A stretch of DNA of 18,150 bases from Isoptericola sp042668085 (GTDB taxonomy: Bacteria > Actinomycetota > Actinomycetes > Actinomycetales > Cellulomonadaceae): positions 1 to 18,150 of the forward strand of contig NZ_JBHVBO010000074.1 of the NCBI RefSeq assembly GCF_042668085.1, read 5' to 3'. Below the pieces are notes generated by a model that was given only the letters and a program-made list of their open reading frames with translations, was not told the origin of the DNA and did no database searches. Position 1 is the stretch's first letter; every line of letters starts with the position of its first letter. This document shows positions 6,993 to 13,785 of the stretch, one piece after another. The position numbers and the translations under genes were made by a program.

Positions 6993-7429
6993 TGGCTACC
7001 TTCTCGAGCGTGACGCGCCAGCACATCCTCCGGGCGATCGAGGAGCACGACGACCGCGGCCCCGACGCCTTCGTCGGCGTCTACGGGTTCACGCCGACGC
7101 CGGGCCACACCTTCGTCCACGAGGAGCGCACGTACGACTCCAAGGCCGTGCTGGGCGTCGCGCACAAGTACGCCACCGGCGTTCCGGCGCGCGCCGAGGA
7201 CCTCGTCGACGCCAAGTGCGACGACGCCGCCATCCTGCGCAAGCACGGCTTCGTGGCCACCGCCCCGGCGTCGGCCGCGCCGGCCCCGGCCCGCACCAAG
7301 GCCGCCCCGCGCCGCAAGGCCGCGAGCGCGCCGACCCGCAGGCCCGCCGCCCCGGAGCCCGAGCTCGCGATCTGCCCCACCTGTTTCACCGCGCTGCCTG
7401 CCACCGGCATCTGCGACGACTGCGGCTGA
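6992..7429 (+). CDS. Stand-alone ScoMcrA-type head domain with C-terminal zinc ribbon
   Basis: The protein has 145 residues in three parts. Residues 1-90 carry the pattern VYGFTP...H.FVHEERTYDSKAVLGVAHKYATG....LRKHGF. From memory this matches the N-terminal head domain of ScoMcrA-like HNH endonucleases, the modified-DNA (methylated or phosphorothioate) restriction enzymes of Streptomyces type. Residues 91-125 are a Lys/Arg/Ala/Pro linker, likely flexible and nucleic-acid-binding. Residues 128-144 form a zinc ribbon, CPTC...CDDC (Cys128, 131, 141, 144). The nuclease and sulfur-binding domains are absent, and the FSGG motif usual in the head domain is not present. GTG 6992 is supported by TAACCT six bases upstream. 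A methyltransferase gene follows after 43 bases on the same strand. Function is unknown; DNA binding is plausible. Confidence 0.78.
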   Translation: MATFSSVTRQHILRAIEEHDDRGPDAFVGVYGFTPTPGHTFVHEERTYDSKAVLGVAHKYATGVPARAEDLVDAKCDDAAILRKHGFVATAPASAAPAPARTKAAPRRKAASAPTRRPAAPEPELAICPTCFTALPATGICDDCG

Positions 7430-7472
7430 GCTCCACGCGCCGGCCGGGTGCCGCCGTGCTGGACTGGACCGC

Positions 7473-8072
7473 ATGACCAACTACGCCCGCATGTACCGCC
7501 TCGGCATCACGCCGTGGGAGGGGTACGCCGAGGCGGCGGCGCCGAGCGTCGCCGCAGTGCTGGACCGGGAGGAGGCGGGGCGCACTCCCCCGCTGGGCCG
7601 GGCGCTCGACCTCGGCTGCGGTCGCGGCCAGTACACGCCGGAGCTGGCGCGGCGCGGGTGGGAGGCCGTGGGCGTCGACGTCGTGCCGCGGGCGATCGCC
7701 GAGGCGCGGCGCCGTGACCCGGGCGGCACCTACGTCGTCGGCGACGTCACCGACCTGCCGTCGGCCGGGCTCGGCACGTTCGACCTGTTCCTCGACGTGG
7801 GCTGCTTCCAGGGCCTGGGGCCCGCCCAGCGTGCCGCCGAGGCGCGGGGCGTGGCGGCCCTGGCGCGTCCCGGTGCGACCGTGCTCATGCTCGCGTTCGG
7901 GCCGTCCCGATGGCGGCGACTGGTCGAGGGCGTCTCCGAGGCGGAGATCACCGGCGCCTTCGACACCTGGGACCTGCTCGACGTCCGCGACGCCGACACC
8001 GCGGGCCTCGGGTTCCCGATGAACCGCACGGCGCCCCGCTGGTACCGCCTCGGCCTGCAGGCCGGCGCGTAG
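7473..8072 (+). CDS. Class I SAM-dependent methyltransferase
   Basis: The protein has 199 residues with motif I ALDLGCGRGQYTPELARRGW (residues 44-63), GVDVVPRAIAEARRR (67-81) containing the SAM-ribose acidic residue, GDVTDLP (90-96), and FDLFLDVGCFQGLGPAQR (103-120). The arrangement resembles the TehB/thiopurine-methyltransferase-like small-molecule group; the substrate is not assignable. No ribosome site precedes ATG 7473. TGGACT (7460-7465) lies seven bases upstream and could be a weak leaderless -10. It follows the ScoMcrA-head gene by 43 bases and ends three bases before the convergent sigma factor gene, leaving no room for a separate terminator. Confidence 0.87.
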   Translation: MTNYARMYRLGITPWEGYAEAAAPSVAAVLDREEAGRTPPLGRALDLGCGRGQYTPELARRGWEAVGVDVVPRAIAEARRRDPGGTYVVGDVTDLPSAGLGTFDLFLDVGCFQGLGPAQRAAEARGVAALARPGATVLMLAFGPSRWRRLVEGVSEAEITGAFDTWDLLDVRDADTAGLGFPMNRTAPRWYRLGLQAGA

Positions 8073-8075
8073 GGC

Positions 8076-9311
8076 TCAGCCGGGGACGGGTCGGCCGGGG
8101 AGACCTCCACCACCCGCCTGCTGCCGCACGCGCGCGGCCTGCGTCGTGAGGTGCGTGCGCTCGGCGGTGCTCGTGGCCACGTCGGCGGCCAGCGCATAGC
8201 GCCGCGCCGCCGCGGCGAGGTCGCCCGCGCGCTCGTGCAGGTAGGCGGCGGCCGCGTCGCGCCGCGGGACGTCGGCCGGCAGCGCCTCGACCAGGCGCAG
8301 GCCGGCGAGCGGCCCGTCCACGTGCCCGACGGCGACGGCGCGGTTCAGCGCCACGACCGGGTTGCGGGGCTCCAGCCGGGCCAGCTCGTCGTACCACTCG
8401 AGGACCTGCGGCCAGTCCGTCTCCTCCGGCGTCGCCGCGTCGTCGTGGAGGGCCGCGATCGCCGCCTGCGCCTGGTACGGCCCGAGCCGGTCGCGGGCGA
8501 GGGCGCCCTGCAGCAGCGCGACCCCCTCCGCGATCGCCGCCGTGTCCCAGCGGGAGCGGTCCTGCCGGTCGAGCGGCACCAGCTCGCCCGCGGCGGTGCT
8601 GCGGGCGTCCCGGCGAGCGTGGTGCAGCAGGAGCAGGGCCAGCAGACCCGCGGCCTCGGCGTCGTCGGGGACGGCGCCGACGAGCTGCCGCGTGAGCCGG
8701 ATCGCCTCGGCCGCGAGGTCGACGCCGTCGGCCCGGCCGGACGGCCCGCCGGTGAACCCCTCGTTGAAGATCAGGTAGAGCACCCGCAGCACGGCCCGCA
8801 CGTCCCCGGGCTCGCCGAACCGCTCCCCCGCCACCGTCTTCTTCGCGCGCGAGATGCGCTGCGCCATGGTCGCCTCCGGCACGAGGAACGCGCGGGCGAC
8901 CTGCGCCGTCGTCAGCCCGCCGACCGCGCGCAGCGTGAGAGCCACCGCCGACGCCGGGGTGAGCGCCGGGTGGCAGCAGCGGCTGAGCAGCAGCAGGGTG
9001 TCGTCGGCCTGCTCCGTCGGGCCCGGCGGGGGCTCGAGCGTCACGCGGATCTCGCGCTGCGCGCGGGAGGACGCCGACCGGCGCGCGTCGACGAACTTGC
9101 GCCACGCGACCGTGACCAGCCACCCCTTGGGGTCCGACGGCGCGCCGCCCGGGGCGTCCCAGCGGCGCACGGCCTCCAGGAGCGCCTCCTGGACGGCGTC
9201 CTCGGCGGTCGCGAAGTCGGCGCCCCGGCGGACGAGGACGCCGAGGACCTGGGGGCCCAGGTCTCTCAGCGTGCCGTCCCACGAGCGGTCCGGGCGTGCG
9301 GGCTCGCTCAC
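8076..9311 (-). CDS. ECF sigma factor of group ECF42 with C-terminal TPR extension
   Basis: The protein has 411 residues, far longer than a simple ECF sigma factor. Region 2 lies at about 15-82 (ATAEDAVQEALLEAVRRW, DPKGWLVTVAWRKFVDARR). The linker has DDTLLLLSRCCHPALT (103-118), characteristic of this group. Region 4 is about 119-165, then VLRVLYLIFNEGF (174-186), then an Ala-rich helical region to the end that fits TPR repeats. Group ECF42 has no classical membrane anti-sigma factor; the extension is thought to control activity, and the neighbouring genes encode DGPF proteins, as here. The start is GTG 9311, which overlaps the TGA of the DGPF gene as GTGA, implying translational coupling. 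The operon probably starts at the candidate ECF42 promoter at 9772-9798. Confidence 0.93.
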   Translation of the reverse strand: MSEPARPDRSWDGTLRDLGPQVLGVLVRRGADFATAEDAVQEALLEAVRRWDAPGGAPSDPKGWLVTVAWRKFVDARRSASSRAQREIRVTLEPPPGPTEQADDTLLLLSRCCHPALTPASAVALTLRAVGGLTTAQVARAFLVPEATMAQRISRAKKTVAGERFGEPGDVRAVLRVLYLIFNEGFTGGPSGRADGVDLAAEAIRLTRQLVGAVPDDAEAAGLLALLLLHHARRDARSTAAGELVPLDRQDRSRWDTAAIAEGVALLQGALARDRLGPYQAQAAIAALHDDAATPEETDWPQVLEWYDELARLEPRNPVVALNRAVAVGHVDGPLAGLRLVEALPADVPRRDAAAAYLHERAGDLAAAARRYALAADVATSTAERTHLTTQAARVRQQAGGGGLPGRPVPG

Positions 9312-9721
9312 CCCGTGACCTCGGCGTCGTCGGTGAGGAACGGGCGCACCTCGATCCACTCGTGCAGCGGGCGCCCGCCCGGGCCGGGCGCGGACGACAG
9401 GAACGCCGCCGCCTCGTACGCCCGTTCCGGGGACTCCACGTCGATCGCCATCCATCCGGCGATGAGGTCCTTGGTCTCGGCGAACGGCCCGTCCGTCACG
9501 GGCGGCCGCCCCTCGCCGTCGTACCGGACGAAGTCGCCCCGCGGGGACAGCGCCTGCGCGTCCACGAACTCGCCCCGCTCCTTGAGGTCGTCGACGACCC
9601 GGCCCATGAAGGCCATGTGCGCGGCGACCTCGTCGGGCGTCCACCGGTCCATCGGCACGTCCGTGCCGGGCACCGGCTCGGGGTTGCCGCGGTAGTGCTT
9701 GAGCAGCAGGTACTTGGCCAT
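9308..9721 (-). CDS. DGPF/YCII-related domain protein, partner of the ECF42 sigma factor
   Basis: The protein has 137 residues and the YCII-related fold. It begins MAKYLLLKHYRG and contains the family signature VTDGPFAETKDLIAGWMAID (residues 76-94), with DGPF at 77-80. DGPF proteins are the conserved genomic companions and usual targets of ECF42 sigma factors; their biochemical role is not established. The ATG at 9721 is preceded by AGGA about ten bases upstream on this strand. Its stop codon overlaps the GTG of the sigma gene by four bases, so the two form an operon with the DGPF gene first. Confidence 0.92.
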   Translation of the reverse strand: MAKYLLLKHYRGNPEPVPGTDVPMDRWTPDEVAAHMAFMGRVVDDLKERGEFVDAQALSPRGDFVRYDGEGRPPVTDGPFAETKDLIAGWMAIDVESPERAYEAAAFLSSAPGPGGRPLHEWIEVRPFLTDDAEVTG

Positions 9722-9771
9722 GGTCCCATCCTGTCGTCGCGGGCGGTGCCTGTCACCGCCGACGCCCCTGG

Positions 9772-9798
9772 GACGGAGCCGCCGCGTGCTTCTCGACA
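9772..9798 (-). promoter_or_regulatory. Candidate ECF42-type promoter (TGTCGA-N17-CGTC)
   Basis: On the minus strand TGTCGA (9798-9793) and CGTC (9775-9772) are separated by 17 bases. From memory, ECF42 target promoters carry TGTCGA at -35 and CG(A/T)C at -10. Transcription would start near 9765, giving an untranslated leader of about 45 bases before the DGPF ATG. This implies that the sigma factor activates its own operon. Confidence 0.6.
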
Positions 9799-9847
9799 TC
9801 GGCTCGCGAGACATTTCTCCCGACGCCGACGGAGGACGCGCGGCCGG

Positions 9848-10030
9848 TCAGCGGCCGAAGAGACGCGACAGGAAGCCGCCGCCCGCGGGACGGTCGCCCG
9901 GGGCCTGCTCGTCGTCGTGGCCGGGGCACCACTGCCCCGCGGGGACGGCGCGGCGTACGTCGTCGACGTGCTGGCCGCAGCCCTGCCAGGTCGTCCTGCC
10001 GCACGTCGGACAGGTCCCGGGATAGCACAC
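9848..10030 (-). CDS. Small CxxC zinc-binding protein (MCYP family)
   Basis: This 60-residue protein reads MCYPGTCPTCGRTTWQGCGQ at its start, with Cys7-x2-Cys10, Cys18, His21, Cys35 and His38 as likely metal ligands, then a Gly-rich linker and a short amphipathic end (FLSRLFGR). From memory, actinobacteria commonly encode such short proteins beginning MCYP.TC..CGKTTW.GCG.H, of unknown function. GTG at 10030 is chosen over the longer open frame because AAGGAG (10044-10039) lies eight bases upstream and the extra N-terminus is Pro/His-rich and unlike protein. The gene lies 67 bases after the CstR-like repressor on the same strand and could be read from the same transcript. Confidence 0.8.
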   Translation of the reverse strand: MCYPGTCPTCGRTTWQGCGQHVDDVRRAVPAGQWCPGHDDEQAPGDRPAGGGFLSRLFGR

Positions 10031-10097
10031 GGTGGGTTCTCCTTCGACGGGTGGGGCGTGGCGAGGTGGTGCGTGGTGCGGTGGCGGGGGCGCCGGC

Positions 10098-10373
10098 TCA
10101 GGCCAGCGTGAGGAAGAGCTTCTCAAGCTCCTCGGTGGTGAGGCCGTCCTCGCCGGTGCCGGCGTCCGGGTCGGCGAGGCACTCCTTCATCGCGGTCGAG
10201 ATCACGGCGAAGCCGGCGCGGTCCAGCGCCGCCGAGACCGCGGCGAGCTGGGTGACGACGTCGCGACAGGAGCGGCCCTCCTCGACGGCGTCGATGACGG
10301 CGTTCAGCTGGCCGCGGGCGCGGCGCAGGCGGTTGGCGATGCGGCGCTGGGCGTCGCTGTCGGTGGTGAGCAT
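10098..10373 (-). CDS. CstR-like DUF156 persulfide-sensing repressor
   Basis: The protein has 91 residues and the all-helical DUF156 (CsoR/RcnR/CstR) fold: RIANRLRRARGQLNAVIDAV (11-30), EGRSCRDVVTQLAAV (32-46) and ISTAMKECL (58-66). The two Cys, 36 and 65, fall at the CsoR ligand positions, but the His expected at 61 is Ala, so the copper site is incomplete. A two-Cys site without His is the CstR pattern, in which persulfides link the cysteines and release DNA. The upstream CoA-disulfide reductase/rhodanese gene fits this reading. AGGAGG (10384-10379) is five bases before the ATG. An operator-type repeat lies at 12182-12199. A formaldehyde or metal sensor of the same family is less likely but not excluded. 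Confidence 0.85.
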   Translation of the reverse strand: MLTTDSDAQRRIANRLRRARGQLNAVIDAVEEGRSCRDVVTQLAAVSAALDRAGFAVISTAMKECLADPDAGTGEDGLTTEELEKLFLTLA

Positions 10374-10394
10374 CGGGTCCTCCTGGCGGTCGGC

Positions 10395-10436
10395 GTCGTC
10401 GGTGCAGGGTCGTCGGTGCAGGGTGGTCGGTGCAGG
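10395..10436 (+). repeat. Three tandem 14-bp repeats between reductase and repressor genes
   Basis: GTCGTCGGTGCAGG occurs at 10395-10408 and 10409-10422, and GTGGTCGGTGCAGG at 10423-10436. The block runs exactly up to the stop codon of the reductase gene and fills most of the 63-base gap before the repressor gene. Its copy number could vary between strains. Confidence 0.95.
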
Positions 10437-12173
10437 TCAGACGGGGGCGGGCGCCGGGACCACGAGGAGGTCGTCGGCCCGGTCGCCGAGCACCGCGCGC
10501 AGGGTGAGCATCCCGCCCGACAGCGAGGCGGAGTCGAGCCCCGCCTGCACGAGCACCCGGTGGGCGATCGCCGACCGCACGCCCGACGCGCACAGGACGC
10601 GCACGGGCCGGCCCGCGGCCGCGGCCCGTACCTCGTCGAGGCGTCCGCGCAGCTCCGTGTGCGGCACGAGCAGGGCGCCTGGCAGGTGGCCGGTCGCGAC
10701 CTCCTGCGGGGTGCGGACGTCGAGCACCAGCGCCTCGGCGAGGACGGCGTCCACGTCCTGCGCGTACCAGAGCCGCAGGGTGCCGTCGAGCACGTTGGAC
10801 CCGACCATCCCGGCGAGGTTCACGGCGTCCTTCGCCTGGCCGTAGGGCGGCGCGTACGCGAGGTCGAGGTCGACGAGCTCGCCCACGGTCATGCCGGCGC
10901 GGAGCGCCGTGGCGAGCACGTCGATGCGCTTGTCGACGCCGTCGCGCCCTACGGCCTGGGCGCCGAGGAGCAGCCCGTCGTCCGGGCGCATGTGCAGCAC
11001 GAGGTGCACCTGGCTGGCGCCGGGGAAGTACCCGGCGTGCTGGTTCGGGTGCAGGTGCACCGTGCGGTGAGCGTGCCCGGCCGCGGTCAGCGCTGCCCGG
11101 TTCGCCCCCGTGGTGGCCGCGGTCAGCTCGCCGACCCGCACGATCGCCGTGCCGAGGGGCGCCGGCAGGGGGCGGGCCGTGCCCGGCCGGACGACGTCGT
11201 CGGCGACGAGGCGCCCGGCGCGGTTGGCGGGGCCGGCCAGGGCCACCGGGCGCCGGAGGCCCGTGACGGCGTCGGTCTGCACGACCGCGTCGCCGACCGC
11301 CCACACGCCCGGGGCCGAGGTGCGGCCGTGGTCGTCGACGACGATCGCGCCGCGCTCGCACTCGAGCCCGGCGGCCTCGAACGTCTCTGTGTCCGGCCGG
11401 ACGCCGACGGACAGCACCACGACGTCGGCCGGAACCCGGGTGCCGTCGCCCAGCACGACGACGTCCTCGTCGGGACCCGCCTCGACGGCCTCGGCGGCCA
11501 CCCCGGTCCGCACGGCCACGCCGAGGCGGCGCAGCTCCTGGGTGACGGGGTGCGCGACCTCGTCCTCCAGCGGCGGCAGCACGTGCGGGCCGAGCTCGAC
11601 GAGGGTGACCCCGAGGCCGGCGCCCGCGAGCGCCTCGGCGGCCTCGACGCCGATGAACCCGGCGCCGAGCACGACGGCGCGGCGCGCCCCGCCCTGCACG
11701 CGCTCCCGCAGCGTCCGGGCGTCGTCCACGGTGCGCAGCGTGCGCACCCTCGCGGAGTCCAGCCCGTCGATCGGCGGGCGCACGGCGCGCGCGCCCGGCG
11801 CCAGCACGAGGGCGTCGTACGGCAGCTCCACGGCGCCGTCGACGGTGGTCGCGGTGACGACGCGCCGGTCGGTGTCCAGCGCGGTCACGTCGTGGCCGGT
11901 GCGGACGTCGAGGGCGAGGGCCGCACACAGGGACTCCGGGGTCTGCACGAGGAGCCGGTCCGCGTCGGGGATCTCGCCGCCCACGTGGTACGGCAGGCCG
12001 CAGTTCGCGAACGAGACGTGCGCGCCGCGCTCGAGCACGACGATCTCGGCGGTCTCGTCCAGGCGCCGGGCGCGGGCGGCGAAGCTCATGCCGCCGGCCA
12101 CTCCCCCGACGACGACGATCCGCCGGCGAGCGGGCGAGGCGACGGCTTCCGGTGCGGTGCTGCTGTCGATCAT
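10437..12173 (-). CDS. CoA-disulfide reductase with C-terminal rhodanese domain
   Basis: The protein has 578 residues, the typical length of a CoADR-RHD fusion. The FAD-binding motif is VVVGGVAGGMS (20-30), the redox-active Cys58 is in SFANCGLPY, and the NAD(P)H-binding motif is VVLGAGFIGVEAAEAL (167-182). The flavin-contacting GVWAVGDAV lies at 289-297, and YAPPYGQAKDAVN (440-452) is the conserved dimer-interface region. The rhodanese domain (about 475-565) has DVRTPQE and the active loop CASGVRS with Cys528. Such enzymes reduce CoA or other persulfides and polysulfides, releasing sulfide in the cytoplasm. The ATG lies six bases after a TATTCT -10 overlapped by a CstR-type operator, so expression is probably induced by reactive sulfur through the downstream repressor. 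Confidence 0.95.
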   Translation of the reverse strand: MIDSSTAPEAVASPARRRIVVVGGVAGGMSFAARARRLDETAEIVVLERGAHVSFANCGLPYHVGGEIPDADRLLVQTPESLCAALALDVRTGHDVTALDTDRRVVTATTVDGAVELPYDALVLAPGARAVRPPIDGLDSARVRTLRTVDDARTLRERVQGGARRAVVLGAGFIGVEAAEALAGAGLGVTLVELGPHVLPPLEDEVAHPVTQELRRLGVAVRTGVAAEAVEAGPDEDVVVLGDGTRVPADVVVLSVGVRPDTETFEAAGLECERGAIVVDDHGRTSAPGVWAVGDAVVQTDAVTGLRRPVALAGPANRAGRLVADDVVRPGTARPLPAPLGTAIVRVGELTAATTGANRAALTAAGHAHRTVHLHPNQHAGYFPGASQVHLVLHMRPDDGLLLGAQAVGRDGVDKRIDVLATALRAGMTVGELVDLDLAYAPPYGQAKDAVNLAGMVGSNVLDGTLRLWYAQDVDAVLAEALVLDVRTPQEVATGHLPGALLVPHTELRGRLDEVRAAAAGRPVRVLCASGVRSAIAHRVLVQAGLDSASLSGGMLTLRAVLGDRADDLLVVPAPAPV

Positions 12174-12185
12174 GGGTCGAGAATA
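12171..12185 (-). promoter_or_regulatory. -10 element of a leaderless promoter for the CoA-disulfide reductase
   Basis: On the minus strand TATTCT (12185-12180) is followed by six bases and the ATG at 12173-12171. A possible -35, TTGGGC (12210-12205), would give a long 19-base spacer. There is no Shine-Dalgarno sequence. Confidence 0.5.
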
Positions 12186-12199
12186 CCCTGGGGGGTATT
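12182..12199. promoter_or_regulatory. CsoR/CstR-family operator overlapping the reductase promoter
   Basis: AATACCC-TGGG-GGGTATT is an 18-bp near-palindrome with perfect 7-base arms: AT-rich ends around a G/C tract, the pattern of DUF156-family operators. It fills most of the spacer and overlaps four bases of the TATTCT -10, so a bound repressor would block RNA polymerase. The only DUF156 regulator in the window is the adjacent CstR-like gene. Confidence 0.75.
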
Positions 12200-12248
12200 A
12201 CTCGGCCCAATCCGCTGGTCAGCGGCGCGCGTGCTCGCGCACCGACGT

Positions 12249-13724
12249 TCAGGCCTCCCCGTCGCGCTCGGCGTCGCGCGCGGACAACGGGGTCGCCACG
12301 TCCTCCAGGGAGCGCCGCTCGGCGCCGACGCCGAGGAACATCGCGACCACCCCGCCGGCGACCATCAGCGCGGCGCCGACGTAGTACCCCACGGCGATCC
12401 CGGAGATGTCCTGCGCCTGGCTCGCCGACTCGATCAGGCGGCCGAACAGCAGCGGCCCGGTGATCCCGCCGACGGCGGTGCCGATCGCGTAGAAGAACGC
12501 GATGCACAGCGCCCGGGTCTCCATCGGGAAGACCTCGCTCGCGGTGAGGTAGGCGGAGCTCGCCCCCGCGGACGCGACGAAGAAGACCGCCATCCCGAAG
12601 AAGGTCAGCGTCCATGCCGTGAGGCCGCCGAGCATCAGGCCCGCGACGGCCAGCAGGAGGCCGGAGACGATGTACGTCCCGGAGATCATCCGCACCCGCC
12701 CCACCTTGTCGAAGAACGGCCCGAGGACGAGCGCCCCGAGGAAGTTGCTCACCGCGAACAGGGCGACGTAGGTGCCGGTCTGCCCCACGCCGAGGAAGGT
12801 CTGCAGGGTGTCGCCGAACGTGAAGAAGAACGCGTTGTACAGGAACGCCTGCCCCACGAACAGGGCGAGGCACAGGACCGTGCGCCGCGGGTACTCGGCG
12901 AACACGGTGCGCGCGACCCGCGCGAGGCTCACGGTGTGCCGCTGCTTGACGGTGAGCGAGCCCTCGGGCTCCGGCAGCTCCACGCCGTCCTCCTCGGCCA
13001 CCCGCCGCTCGATGCCGGACACGATCCGCTCGCTGTCGTGCTCGCGACCGTGGATGAACAGCCACCGCGGGCTCTCCGGTACGTGGCGCCGGACGAACAG
13101 GACGCACAGCCCGAGCACCGCCCCGAGCGCGAAGCACAGCCTCCACCCCAGCCAGGCCGGGATCAGCTCGGGGTTCAGCAGCGGGATGGTCAGCAGCGCG
13201 CCGCCCGCGGCGCCGAGCCAGTACGACCCGTTGATGGCGATGTCGATCCGGCCGCGGTACCTCGCGGGGATCAGCTCGTCGATCGCGGAGTTGACCGCCG
13301 CGTACTCGCCGCCGATGCCGAGACCCGTGACGAACCGCATCGCGAAGTAGTACAGCGGGTTCATCGAGAACGCGGTGAGCACGGTCCCCGTGAGGTACAC
13401 GAGCAGCGTGAGGATGAACAGCCGCTTGCGCCCGAACCGGTCGGTGAGCTGGCCGAACACCAGGGCCCCGAGGCACGAGCCCGTGACGTAGACGGCGCCC
13501 GCCAGCCCGATGTCCGCGCTCGTGAGGCCGAGCCCGGTCTCCCCCTTGAGGGCGTCGGACAGGTTGCCGACGATCGTCACCTCGAGACCGTCGAGGATCC
13601 ACACCGTGCCGAGCCCGACGACGATCATCCAGTGCCACCGCGCCCACGGGAGCCGGTCGAGCCGGGCGGGGATGTCGGTGGTGATCGTCCGCAGCGTCGT
13701 CGCGCCGCCCTGGGTCGAAGGCAT
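12249..13724 (-). CDS. MFS transporter (sugar-porter-like)
   Basis: The protein has 491 residues and about twelve hydrophobic segments. The first helix region is MIVVGLGTVWILDGLEVTIV. The loop 2-3 motif is GQLTDRFGRKRLF, and the conserved PESPRWLF after helix 6 is the sugar-porter signature. A long cytoplasmic loop with charged residues (HGREHDSERIVSGIERRVAE) separates the halves, and the second half repeats FFDKVGRVRMI. Substrate cannot be assigned; sugars, polyols and organic acids are all transported by this group. ATG 13724 has only a poor ribosome site; TACCAC six bases upstream is a weak -10-like hexamer. The gene is divergent from the metalloprotease and lies 75 bases before the reductase, whose own promoter is in that gap. 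Confidence 0.9.
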   Translation of the reverse strand: MPSTQGGATTLRTITTDIPARLDRLPWARWHWMIVVGLGTVWILDGLEVTIVGNLSDALKGETGLGLTSADIGLAGAVYVTGSCLGALVFGQLTDRFGRKRLFILTLLVYLTGTVLTAFSMNPLYYFAMRFVTGLGIGGEYAAVNSAIDELIPARYRGRIDIAINGSYWLGAAGGALLTIPLLNPELIPAWLGWRLCFALGAVLGLCVLFVRRHVPESPRWLFIHGREHDSERIVSGIERRVAEEDGVELPEPEGSLTVKQRHTVSLARVARTVFAEYPRRTVLCLALFVGQAFLYNAFFFTFGDTLQTFLGVGQTGTYVALFAVSNFLGALVLGPFFDKVGRVRMISGTYIVSGLLLAVAGLMLGGLTAWTLTFFGMAVFFVASAGASSAYLTASEVFPMETRALCIAFFYAIGTAVGGITGPLLFGRLIESASQAQDISGIAVGYYVGAALMVAGGVVAMFLGVGAERRSLEDVATPLSARDAERDGEA

Positions 13725-13771
13725 GCTCCGGTGGTACGCCCGCCCCGAGATGCACGCACGGCGACGGCTTG

Positions 13772-13785
13772 TACGTTCGTTCACA
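13772..13785 (+). promoter_or_regulatory. -10 element of a leaderless promoter for the metalloprotease
   Basis: TACGTT at 13772-13777 is followed by seven bases and then ATG at 13785. There is no ribosome site, and the divergent MFS start lies only 60 bases away. Confidence 0.45.

Noticed and set aside
9841..9857. CGGCCG-N5-CGGCCG hairpin at the end of the small zinc protein gene as a terminator.
   Set aside because: The arms are self-complementary 6-mers that arise easily in such DNA, and there is no T-run. It is possible but not supported.
10098..10373. Naming the DUF156 regulator CsoR, a copper sensor.
   Set aside because: The His of the Cys-His-Cys copper site is Ala61, and the neighbour genes concern persulfide, not copper export.
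10032..13784. A very long plus-strand open frame continuing into the metalloprotease.
   Set aside because: It runs antisense through the repressor, reductase and MFS genes, whose family motifs are unmistakable on the minus strand. Its translation is His/Arg/Gly-rich without domains. Only the part from 13785 on is real.
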